Positions 56,812 through 64,000 of a stretch of 64,000 nucleotides of DNA are shown piece by piece; position 1 is the first letter of the stretch, and each line of letters opens with the position of its first letter. Source of the DNA: Cellulophaga sp. HaHa_2_95 (GTDB taxonomy: Bacteria; Bacteroidota; Bacteroidia; Flavobacteriales; Flavobacteriaceae); the NCBI RefSeq assembly GCF_019278565.1, contig NZ_CP058988.1:3844001-3908000 (forward strand). Direction: 5' to 3'. The translations under genes were made by a program, and so were the position numbers. The notes below the pieces were generated by a model, which was given only the letters and a program-made list of their open reading frames with translations, did not search any database and was not told the origin of the DNA.

Positions 56812-58167
56812 TTATTGCTTTCTTCTAAAATACTTTACGTAATCTATTTTCATGCTTGTACCATCTATGGCATCGGTTACTTCTCCTGCATGATCTAATA
56901 TCGCTAAACTTAAATAGATATTTAATTCTTCATTACATAGGTTATTTGGAATGGTACGAATTAATTTATTATCAAAATAAAATTTAATTTCATTGGCACT
57001 CCATTCCATTCCATAAAGGTGATAATCGTTTGCATAGTTATATTCCTTTTTCACATCATTACTCCCTATTTCTACCCATTGATTATTTACGTAAGCCTCA
57101 ATTTTATAATCTGAGATTAAAGCATTCCAATTTGCACCACTTTTCCAACCGTTAACAAATTGTATATGTCCTATATTTTTTTCTGATGGCCAATTGAATT
57201 CCAACCACTTCTCTCCGTTTTTCTGAGAAACCCAGCTCGTAGTAGTGCTACCATCTGCAATATCAGAAACATCATAGGTATCATTTAAAACGCCGCTAGA
57301 TGTAATGGTAACCTGACTATCTTTTGAAAGGTTATTTAAACCTGCAACAGCAGTATCTGCAGTATCTGATTGAATATCTAATGGAAAACTACAATCAGAT
57401 TTTGCCTCGTAAATACGAAACTCTCTAATATGAAAATGACTGGCATTACTTGACGAAAAGCGAATACGTTTCGTTTTTACAGATTCTTTTAGTGTATGTG
57501 CATATCCTGGAGATAACCCTTCTGTATACGCTAATTGATTGCTTTCTGACGATCCATTTTCCCAATGATGACGATTGGTGTTTATTTCATTAGGGAAGTG
57601 TCCTTCATTAACATCTAATTCACAGGTAACTCCAGCGCTATTATTCCCAACTCCTTTTTCATTTGAAAACAACCAAAAAGAGTTATTCGTACCACTTGCA
57701 CCCGCATATTTATATTTGGCTTCATAATACCCATAAGAAAAGGTTTCTTTCGTCCAAATATTTCCACAGGTCCAATCTTGCCCCCCACGTTGTTCTTTTT
57801 TGGCTTGTAATTCTAGCACTCCATTTGCTACCACTGCGTTTTCTCTCCAACGGCTACATAAAATATGACCACTTGAATTATTTTGAGAAGTCCATTTATT
57901 TTCTAATGCTGCATCTGGATAATCAAATTCATCACCCCAAACTAAATCCCATTGAGCGCTATCAAATTTTTCTGTTGGACTAGACAAAACCGTATGGTAC
58001 GTATCTGTAGCACAGGCTATTCCCTTTGCTGTTTGTTCTGCATTTTCAAGCTCTTCTTGCTTTGGTTCTTCGAGGTCATTTGAGGAGGAAGCACAGCTTT
58101 CTAAGCTAATACCTAAAATTAGTAAGGCGGGCACAAGAACTGCTAAATTTAATTTCATTTTTTTCAT
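56812..58167 (-). CDS. GH16 enzyme with an inserted discoidin/CBM-like domain
   Basis: A 451-residue lipoprotein (LESC, Cys25). The GH16 fold starts at ~70 (WDLVWGDEFDYPD) and carries the signature ELDVNE (Glu183, Asp185, Glu188). From ~205 to ~372 the sequence leaves GH16 and reads as an F5/8-type C (discoidin) or CBM32-like beta-sandwich (ADGSTTTSWVSQKNGEKW, HIQFVNGWKSG). It then returns to the GH16 C-terminal strands (YHLYGMEWSANEIKFYFDN, KIDYVKYFRR). The domain is thus nested in the catalytic jelly roll, not appended. Target polysaccharide unknown; flanking GH117 genes suggest agar-type galactan. Confidence 0.83.
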   Translation of the reverse strand: MKKMKLNLAVLVPALLILGISLESCASSSNDLEEPKQEELENAEQTAKGIACATDTYHTVLSSPTEKFDSAQWDLVWGDEFDYPDAALENKWTSQNNSSGHILCSRWRENAVVANGVLELQAKKEQRGGQDWTCGNIWTKETFSYGYYEAKYKYAGASGTNNSFWLFSNEKGVGNNSAGVTCELDVNEGHFPNEINTNRHHWENGSSESNQLAYTEGLSPGYAHTLKESVKTKRIRFSSSNASHFHIREFRIYEAKSDCSFPLDIQSDTADTAVAGLNNLSKDSQVTITSSGVLNDTYDVSDIADGSTTTSWVSQKNGEKWLEFNWPSEKNIGHIQFVNGWKSGANWNALISDYKIEAYVNNQWVEIGSNDVKKEYNYANDYHLYGMEWSANEIKFYFDNKLIRTIPNNLCNEELNIYLSLAILDHAGEVTDAIDGTSMKIDYVKYFRRKQ

Positions 58168-58194
58168 TATTTTTTACTTTAAGACGATTAATTT

Positions 58195-59499
58195 TTATTT
58201 CTCTTTTTTAATGTTTCTGCCTTCGGGGTGTTGATTTATAGAACCCATACCTTGTGCAAAATAAACTTCGGGCTTATGCCAAATACCGGTACTCTTAAAA
58301 GCTGGTTCATCATAATCTAAACTCAAATCGCAATCAAATCTTCCTAAAATTGTATATCCTTTTCCTGGACTACCCGCGTTTACAAAATGAGATAAGCCCC
58401 AAGTAAAACCTCTGCCATCTTTAGTGTCCGTAAATGCGTCTGGAGCAAAAGGTGCTGCCGCTGTGGGAGTTAAGGAAACACTCGATGCCATTTTAAAATT
58501 TACGCCATCCTCAGCATATTGTATGGTTTCACGCTCGTTACCATCCTTAATAGCTAAGGTAGCTACACCACCTTTATAGGGCCAGTATGTGGTCTCATGA
58601 CCTGATTGCATCACTGGATTTAAAGAATGCTTTTTATAAGGCCCTAAAGGATCTTCTGCTATTGCCAAACCATGCCCTACAGCATAGTTACTTCTATTAT
58701 CGGGCCATTTGTTATATGCTGCTTTGTAATACACATAAATTTTTCCGTCATGTACCAGAGGCTGTGGATCATGCGTAGCTTTATGGTCCCATTCTCCTTC
58801 TTTACCAAACGGAATTACTTTATCTCCGCCATGGGTCCAAGGGCCATTGGGCGAATCAGCATAGGAAATAGATACAGGACACAAATCTCCCCTTAACCCA
58901 CTCGGTTCATCAAAAGCTTGGTAGTACAAATAGTATTTGTTTTTCCATACCAAAATATCGGGCGTAGCCACAGAACGCCATCCTGATTTTGGTTTTTCTG
59001 GACGTGAAATTGCCACCCCTTGTTCTTCCCATTTAATTCCGTCTTTACTGGTAGCATACCAAATATCACATAAATCCCAATCGGTAGAAGGAATTTCATC
59101 CGTAGCTTCTGCCGCACGATTCCATCCAATAGGAGGTACTACTGTATGCCTTTTGGTGTACCAAACATAATATTTACCGTCAACTAAAATAGGCCTAGAA
59201 GGGTCTCTTCTCGAGATAGTCCCATCTCCATTATTATAGTCAAAACCATTTAAACGCGTATACTTAAATTGAGAGAAAAGTTCATTGTCTTGTACTCGTG
59301 GTGCGGGATAATCAAACATTCTTTCTGAAGAAGCACTAAGCGGAATATTTGGTTTTTCCGTAGGCATTTTAAAAGGAAAAATTTTTGAAGATTCAATTTC
59401 AATACTCTCTTTTACCGCTGTCTCTTTTTGCTCACACGAAATGGCGGACACCACCATATACAGCATTGCAATTTTTTTAAAATTATATAGAATCTTCAT
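58195..59499 (-). CDS. GH117-family enzyme, duplicate copy B
   Basis: A 434-residue lipoprotein (AISC, Cys22), predicted alpha-1,3-(3,6-anhydro)-L-galactosidase or related exo-enzyme. Active-site candidates: Asp99 (RRDPSRP), Asp244 (ATHDP), His301-Glu302 (SGHETTYWP). The motif neighbourhood agrees with the AhgA-like protein at 4171, so this is taken as the unaltered copy. Lies 13 bases after the GH16 at 59513-60469 in transcription order and before the nested-domain GH16, in one operon. Several GH117 of this second clade have no known activity, so its substrate may differ from neoagarobiose. Confidence 0.9.
   Translation of the reverse strand: MKILYNFKKIAMLYMVVSAISCEQKETAVKESIEIESSKIFPFKMPTEKPNIPLSASSERMFDYPAPRVQDNELFSQFKYTRLNGFDYNNGDGTISRRDPSRPILVDGKYYVWYTKRHTVVPPIGWNRAAEATDEIPSTDWDLCDIWYATSKDGIKWEEQGVAISRPEKPKSGWRSVATPDILVWKNKYYLYYQAFDEPSGLRGDLCPVSISYADSPNGPWTHGGDKVIPFGKEGEWDHKATHDPQPLVHDGKIYVYYKAAYNKWPDNRSNYAVGHGLAIAEDPLGPYKKHSLNPVMQSGHETTYWPYKGGVATLAIKDGNERETIQYAEDGVNFKMASSVSLTPTAAAPFAPDAFTDTKDGRGFTWGLSHFVNAGSPGKGYTILGRFDCDLSLDYDEPAFKSTGIWHKPEVYFAQGMGSINQHPEGRNIKKEK
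58217..59456 (-). repeat. Direct repeat, copy B (GH117)
   Basis: Partner of 55393-56632. The few differences seen include silent changes and the two substitutions next to catalytic residues. Confidence 0.9.
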
Positions 59500-59512
59500 A
59501 GTATAAATTTTG

Positions 59513-60469
59513 TTATTTTAAACTTTTCTTTTTGATAGGATGGTAATGAAACCAATCTACCTCAAATGTAGAATTTGTAATCTGATCTTCTCTAATAGGT
59601 GTTTTGCCATATGAAAAAAACAAACTTCCTACATACCAATATAATGGTTTAACTGCTTTTCTAGGAACCGTTCTTAAAGTTGGAGGAATTGTATTATCTG
59701 TAAACGTAACTTTATTTCCTATTCTTACCCAAGTGTCTTTATCTAGTTTCCACATTTGCATATAATCTGGGTGATACTCCATTGCTAAGGTCTGCCAATC
59801 TCCATGCCCTTTTGCTCCAATAACCTCTTCCTTATACTTATCTGTTTTTCCGTCAATCATTATGGCTTTTTTCCAGCTAAAAGAAGGTCCTGGTTCTATA
59901 TTCACTTTAACTTTTTGTTTTAAAGAATCTACCCATAAGTAGGCTGGTGCATCTGAACTCCAATCTGTATGCTCTCCGCCACCAGTAGAAAATTCCATAA
60001 TATCTATTTCCATCCAATTACTTTCTTTCCCAGTGGTTCCAGGAACATTATTTCCATGAGTATCATCCAAAGACCCCCAAACGGAAGGATGCCAAGCATT
60101 TCTTTTATTATGATATATTCCCGTTGTTTTCCATTTAAATGCATACCAACCAAATTGAAAATAATCATTAGAGACTAGAGCTCCAGATTTACGCTGGTCT
60201 TTGAGTCCAAAACAAATTAATTTTCCGTCTTTTTCCTGTACAAATTCAGGCCCCTGACCCAAACCGTCTTTTGTAGAAGCTCTGTAGTGCCATTTTTTAA
60301 CATCAAAAATATTGTTGTTTCTGTGTCCATTAAATTCATCAGAAAACTTATTAGAAGGTTTAGACGTATAAACTCCCATTAGTTCTTTTGGTATATCTTG
60401 AGCTTTCAGGATAAAAGCTGTGAACAATAGTGTAGCTCCTATTATATATTTTAACTTTTTCTTCATCAT
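59513..60469 (-). CDS. GH16 beta-agarase/porphyranase-like enzyme
   Basis: A 318-residue secreted protein (signal peptide, FILKAQ). GH16 signature MEIDIME with Glu154, Asp156 and Glu159, followed by FSTGGGEHTDW. Conserved strands FQFGWYAFKWKTTG and HPSVWGS are present. EIDIME with this layout is common in red-algal galactanases. Placed directly before a GH117, it probably supplies its oligosaccharides. Confidence 0.85.
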   Translation of the reverse strand: MMKKKLKYIIGATLLFTAFILKAQDIPKELMGVYTSKPSNKFSDEFNGHRNNNIFDVKKWHYRASTKDGLGQGPEFVQEKDGKLICFGLKDQRKSGALVSNDYFQFGWYAFKWKTTGIYHNKRNAWHPSVWGSLDDTHGNNVPGTTGKESNWMEIDIMEFSTGGGEHTDWSSDAPAYLWVDSLKQKVKVNIEPGPSFSWKKAIMIDGKTDKYKEEVIGAKGHGDWQTLAMEYHPDYMQMWKLDKDTWVRIGNKVTFTDNTIPPTLRTVPRKAVKPLYWYVGSLFFSYGKTPIREDQITNSTFEVDWFHYHPIKKKSLK

Positions 60470-60472
60470 ATT

Positions 60473-62212
60473 TTATTCTTTCCAATATTTATAAATCTCC
60501 TTTAATTGATAGTAGGCTTTCTTTTTATTTCGATGCTCATCTACTATTCCCCATTCTCTAAAGCCCGAAGCGGGTGTACCTTTATAATTACTACGGTAAT
60601 CGTTATAGCTCCAAAGAGAAACGCCTGTTATCCAAGGGTACTTTTTCAATTCTCTTAAATACTCCACCATGTCTTCACTTAAAAACCCATCTGGCGCTGG
60701 TCCTATTTGACCTATTCCTATTTCAGAAATAAAAATGGGTTTTCCTGGGAATTTCTTATGTGTTTTTTCTGCCAGTACAGGTGCATTTCCGTAGCTATTC
60801 ATCGATATAAAATCTACCTTCTCATAAGGCTCCGTTCCTATTTCCCCTTTTCTATACGTGGTTATACTCACATAAGTTTTTAGCCGCGTACTATCTAATA
60901 TTGCCACATAATCTAACATAGCATCTACGTAACCATACTGCCCTTTGGTTAAGGCCTTATCATCCCAATCATCCCCAGGATTTCTCAATTCATTCCCTAC
61001 ACTCCAAGCAACTACAGAAGGATGGTTAAAATCTCTCTCAATCATTGTTTTCATCCATTGTTTGGTTAAAGGATTATCTGGAAAAGAATTAGGGTCTTCA
61101 TCTCCCCAAACGGGAATTTCTTCCACTAATAAGAATCCGTTTTTATCACAAAAATCTAATAGATTTTCAGATAAAGGGGCATGCATTAGTCTTGAAAAAT
61201 TACATCCCAAAGACTTTATATCCAAGATATCTTGTGCTATTAACTGATCTGGTTCTGTATTGCCATAGGCCGGATGATCGTGTACACGATTGACACCGTT
61301 CATACGTACGGCACTATTATTTAAATAAAACTGTTCCCCTCTAACTTCAAATTTTCTAATCCCGAAATTATCAACTGTTTGATCCTGCAACATACCATCT
61401 ACTGCTACATCTGTAGCTAATTGATATAAGTTTGGCGTATCAAAATGCCACAAATCAAAATCCGATAACTTTCTCGTAAATGTTACGATGACTTCTTCTA
61501 CCTTTCCTGCGTTTATAGTTAATGCAGTTTCAGGCAACATTTCTTTGCCTTTAATTGTTGATTTTATAGCAACATTCATTGGCGATTTTCCATTGTTTTC
61601 TATTTTATACGTGATGCTGAAATTCACAACTTCATTATCAAAATCGGGTACCGAACTAATATGCTGGTATACCAAGCGCACAGGTTCATGAGCCTCTAAA
61701 ACCACGGCTCTACTTATACCGCCCCACGCCCACCAAGCACCGCGTTTAATGGTATTATCTGCCATTACCACCAAATTGTTTGTTCCTGTTTTATGTATAT
61801 AAGGGGTTATATCAAAATCAAAAGGCAAATAGCCTCCTACGTTTGTTCCTAAAAACTCACCATTTAACCAAACCTTTGCCGTTTGATAAACGGCTCCAAA
61901 TTTTAATCTAATGTGCTTGTCTCCCCAATTTTCAGGAAGTGTGAAGCTTTTTTTATAATACCCTTTACCAACATATGTGGCGTATTTTTCTCTAGTATCC
62001 CAATTGCCAGGTACGGAAATGGTATCCCAAACAATATTATTTTCTGCAATCACATTCGTTTCGTCTATTTCATTAGATGCTAAGAAATGCCACGATCCAT
62101 CTAATGATAGTTCGGTAGCGGTGTTATTTTCTGATTTACTACTACAAGAAAAAAGTAGCGTTAGTTCAACTAAAAAGAATAGAATGCTATGTATAATAAG
62201 TTTACGCTTCAT
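60473..62212 (-). CDS. GH2 glycoside hydrolase, short form (lipoprotein)
   Basis: A 579-residue GH2 enzyme comprising just sandwich, Ig and barrel domains, without the C-terminal modules of the other GH2 here. ATG at 62212 gives a clear lipoprotein signal (LFSC). Acid/base Glu408 (AWSVGNEL) and nucleophile Glu497 (FISEIG) are both present. The layout resembles beta-glucuronidase or beta-galactosidase of the short type; the residue cleaved is not known. The GH16 start is 3 bases downstream of its stop. Confidence 0.88.
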   Translation of the reverse strand: MKRKLIIHSILFFLVELTLLFSCSSKSENNTATELSLDGSWHFLASNEIDETNVIAENNIVWDTISVPGNWDTREKYATYVGKGYYKKSFTLPENWGDKHIRLKFGAVYQTAKVWLNGEFLGTNVGGYLPFDFDITPYIHKTGTNNLVVMADNTIKRGAWWAWGGISRAVVLEAHEPVRLVYQHISSVPDFDNEVVNFSITYKIENNGKSPMNVAIKSTIKGKEMLPETALTINAGKVEEVIVTFTRKLSDFDLWHFDTPNLYQLATDVAVDGMLQDQTVDNFGIRKFEVRGEQFYLNNSAVRMNGVNRVHDHPAYGNTEPDQLIAQDILDIKSLGCNFSRLMHAPLSENLLDFCDKNGFLLVEEIPVWGDEDPNSFPDNPLTKQWMKTMIERDFNHPSVVAWSVGNELRNPGDDWDDKALTKGQYGYVDAMLDYVAILDSTRLKTYVSITTYRKGEIGTEPYEKVDFISMNSYGNAPVLAEKTHKKFPGKPIFISEIGIGQIGPAPDGFLSEDMVEYLRELKKYPWITGVSLWSYNDYRSNYKGTPASGFREWGIVDEHRNKKKAYYQLKEIYKYWKE

Positions 62213-62226
62213 GATACTATGTTCTT

Positions 62227-63669
62227 TTACTTTAATAATTCCTGCTCCCAAGCTTTTAAGATAGTTTCATCTGTTGCATCTGGTGGCAAACCTTTTTTAA
62301 GCATTCCATTAATAAAGTAAGCTTCAGAACTTTCTTTGGCTTTCTGAATTGCGCCTAGAGATTCCGCAATCATATTTTTCTCGGTCCTATTCAACAAAGC
62401 GTTTAGTTTTGAGAATAACTTTTTCTTTGTCTTTTGAAATTCAACATCTAAAGCGAGATTACTAAATTCACTAGGATCATTTTGTAAGTCATACAATTCA
62501 AATTCCGGTCGCTTATCAACCATTAAAGCATCATATGGCGCTTGTAATTCTCCCTTTTTATACAAGACATTGTATAGCGTAAATGCTGGATATTGCAACT
62601 TTTTATAGGATGATACTTGCATATATGGCAGCTCTGGTCTACGATTCCAAATTAATTTATAGCGCCCATCTGATATGGAACGAATATCGTCAACCGCATC
62701 ACCACAACGTTGACGAAAGCCATATACATATTTCCTTTTTTCGCCATTTAACACCGTTTTTCCATCTATATATTTAGGAATTTTGATACCTGATAATTTT
62801 AAGGAACTTGCTGCAACGTCTACCAAACTAATCAACTCTTTTCGTTCTCCTACTTTGTTATATTTCTTTGGATAGCGTACAATTAACGGAATTGCCAAAC
62901 CCCCTTCATACAGCCATTGCTTATCGCGAAGATGTGGACGCCCATGATCTCCGAATAAAATTACAATGGTATTATCTGACAAGCCATCTTCGTCTAGCCG
63001 TTTTAATATTTGCCCTACACTTTTATCTGCTTTTTGTATGCTCTCTAAATACAAAGCCCAATCGGCTCTAAGTACAGGATAATCTGGATAACACGCTGGG
63101 AGGGTAACACTATCTGGATGAATAGGATTAGCTTTATCTCGTACAAAAACACGATGTGGTTCATGAATTTGAACTTGCGCAAAAAATGGTTGACCATTTT
63201 CTCTTTGTTTCCAATCGGTGCCATCAAAAAAGTTGTTTCCCAAGAAATTATAATCTTCTTTACCGGGCTTTGACATATCATGAGCCCATCCGTTCGAACA
63301 GAAATAATCGGCATCTTTGAATAGTTCCATAATTGTATGAACCTCTTCTGGCAAATTTTGCATTTCAATGGTTCTATGGTTGAGTGCGTTTATAGTATTA
63401 GGGTATACTCCTGTTATTATTGATGACCTGCTTGCAGAACAAACAGGTGTGTTGGCATAAGCATTTAGATAAGTGACGCCCTGCGAAGCGAATTTATCTA
63501 TATTCGGAGTTTTTACATCATTGTTACCATAACACCCTATTTCTCTTCCTAAATCATCACAATTAATCCAAAGTATATTCGGACGATCCTGAGATTGGGT
63601 CCAAGAAAAACATATCAGAAATAAATATATAATTACATTTTTAAAAAAAAAGCGGCTTAATAGATCCAT
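62227..63669 (-). CDS. S1-family sulfatase with CSASR motif
   Basis: A 480-residue secreted sulfatase (signal peptide, SWTQSQ). Metal site NCDDLGREIGCYG, modification motif CSASR (Cys77), and LFGDHGRPHLRDKQWLYEGG. This belongs to the CxASR type often grouped with heparan/N-sulfoglucosamine-sulfatase-like S1 enzymes, but in a red-algal galactan context. It is 14 bases upstream of the short GH2. Confidence 0.9.
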   Translation of the reverse strand: MDLLSRFFFKNVIIYLFLICFSWTQSQDRPNILWINCDDLGREIGCYGNNDVKTPNIDKFASQGVTYLNAYANTPVCSASRSSIITGVYPNTINALNHRTIEMQNLPEEVHTIMELFKDADYFCSNGWAHDMSKPGKEDYNFLGNNFFDGTDWKQRENGQPFFAQVQIHEPHRVFVRDKANPIHPDSVTLPACYPDYPVLRADWALYLESIQKADKSVGQILKRLDEDGLSDNTIVILFGDHGRPHLRDKQWLYEGGLAIPLIVRYPKKYNKVGERKELISLVDVAASSLKLSGIKIPKYIDGKTVLNGEKRKYVYGFRQRCGDAVDDIRSISDGRYKLIWNRRPELPYMQVSSYKKLQYPAFTLYNVLYKKGELQAPYDALMVDKRPEFELYDLQNDPSEFSNLALDVEFQKTKKKLFSKLNALLNRTEKNMIAESLGAIQKAKESSEAYFINGMLKKGLPPDATDETILKAWEQELLK

Positions 63670-63767
63670 CTTATTTGTATTATTATAAAGTATAAGTAAC
63701 TATCATGTTGTTTACAATTCCTTAAATAGTTTGTAAAAACAATATTATAGGAGTTTATTCTTTGCTT

Positions 63768-64000
63768 TTATTCTTTGGTAATCTGTAATGGAATTTGAAT
63801 ATTAAAGGAATGCCTCACATTATTTGCATCTATAGTATCCGCAGCACATAACAGAGCAACAGGAGCTCCATTTTCTATAAACACTTGCGGACGCTCTAAA
63901 TGATCAAACTTGGTACTAGTGCCATCTTCCCATGTGACAGATCTATCTGAGATTTCAAAATATTTTGCTTCATCCCATTTAATTCCATCATCGGAATCAT
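63768..64000 (-). CDS. 3' end of a propeller-type glycosidase-like protein (5' end outside window)
   Basis: Only the last 77 codons are present, ending at TAA 63768-63770. The tail reads SDDGIKWDEAKYFEISDR and DHLERPQVFIENGAPVALLCAAD, then SFNIQIPLQI. SDDG-KW and ERPQV with a GxPVALLCAAD strand are typical of five-bladed propeller (GH43/GH32/GH117-like) proteins. It would be the gene upstream of the sulfatase on the same strand, 98 bases away. Confidence 0.6.
   Translation of the reverse strand, partial: DSDDGIKWDEAKYFEISDRSVTWEDGTSTKFDHLERPQVFIENGAPVALLCAADTIDANNVRHSFNIQIPLQITKE

Noticed and set aside
1..64000. CRISPR arrays, tRNA/rRNA genes, insertion sequences, prophage
   Set aside because: No regularly spaced repeats, no cloverleaf or rRNA-like stretch and no transposase or integrase frame was seen; the only sizeable repeat is the GH117 duplication.

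Overview
The window is a very AT-rich stretch of a marine, algae-degrading Bacteroidetes chromosome, most likely Flavobacteriaceae (Zobellia/Cellulophaga/Maribacter-like; genus not resolvable). The signs are lipoprotein signal peptides of the SxC/TAC type, TAnnTTTG-type -7 promoter boxes, a periplasmic-sensing hybrid two-component regulator, and dense packing of S1 sulfatases, GH2, GH16 and GH117 genes. GH117 with GH16 agarase/porphyranase-type enzymes points to red-algal galactans of the agar/porphyran class, built from D-galactose, 3,6-anhydro-L-galactose and L-galactose-6-sulfate.

Layout. 1-1217(-): truncated TPR membrane protein. 1641-5397(+): GH2 and GH117 lipoproteins ending in a strong terminator. 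5507-6298(+): IclR-type regulator. 6516-14423(+): 3,6-anhydro-L-galactose (AHG) catabolic operon (Zn alcohol dehydrogenase, KduD-like SDR, a secreted sulfatase, AHG dehydrogenase, AHG-acid cycloisomerase, mutarotase, RhaT-like permease). 14490-15440(-): GH16 agarase-like lipoprotein. 15593-23192(-): a seven-gene operon (mutarotase, FucP-like symporter, L-fucose-dehydrogenase-like SDR, lactonase, UxaB, UxaA, LgoD-like dehydrogenase) that reads as a complete L-galactose to KDG route. 23439-26980(-): secreted SMP-30 lactonase, galactonate-dehydratase-like enolase and DgoT/ExuT-like transporter. 27294-31577(+): hybrid two-component regulator (HTCS). 31742-48986(+): five sulfatases, three GH2 and one GH16 in at least two transcription units. 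49128-55195(-): BNR-propeller protein, one intact sulfatase and one frameshifted sulfatase. 55371-63669(-): sulfatase, GH2, three-member GH16/GH117 set with a nearly identical GH117 duplication. 63768-64000(-): 3' end of another gene.

How it fits together. Secreted GH16 enzymes would cut the galactan, sulfatases and exo-acting GH2/GH117 enzymes would trim oligosaccharides, and the released D-galactose, AHG and L-galactose would be taken up by RhaT-like, FucP-like and MFS carriers. AHG and L-galactose are predicted to be oxidised by two separate operons that both end at 2-keto-3-deoxygluconate (KDG). The kinase and aldolase after KDG are not in the window, nor is any SusC/SusD pair.

The most interesting signals are (i) the L-galactose operon and its convergence with the AHG operon; (ii) a 21-bp-spaced direct repeat of CATnTG half-sites upstream of the HTCS, the L-galactose operon and three degradative operons, with a conserved 26-nt gap to the -7 box at several of them, which looks like the HTCS operator; (iii) a KdgR-like palindrome over the AHG operon promoter next to an IclR regulator; (iv) duplicated GH117 genes whose differences hit active-site neighbours; (v) a GH2 lacking the acid/base glutamate. 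All function calls are from reading sequence and remembered family motifs; no searches were run.
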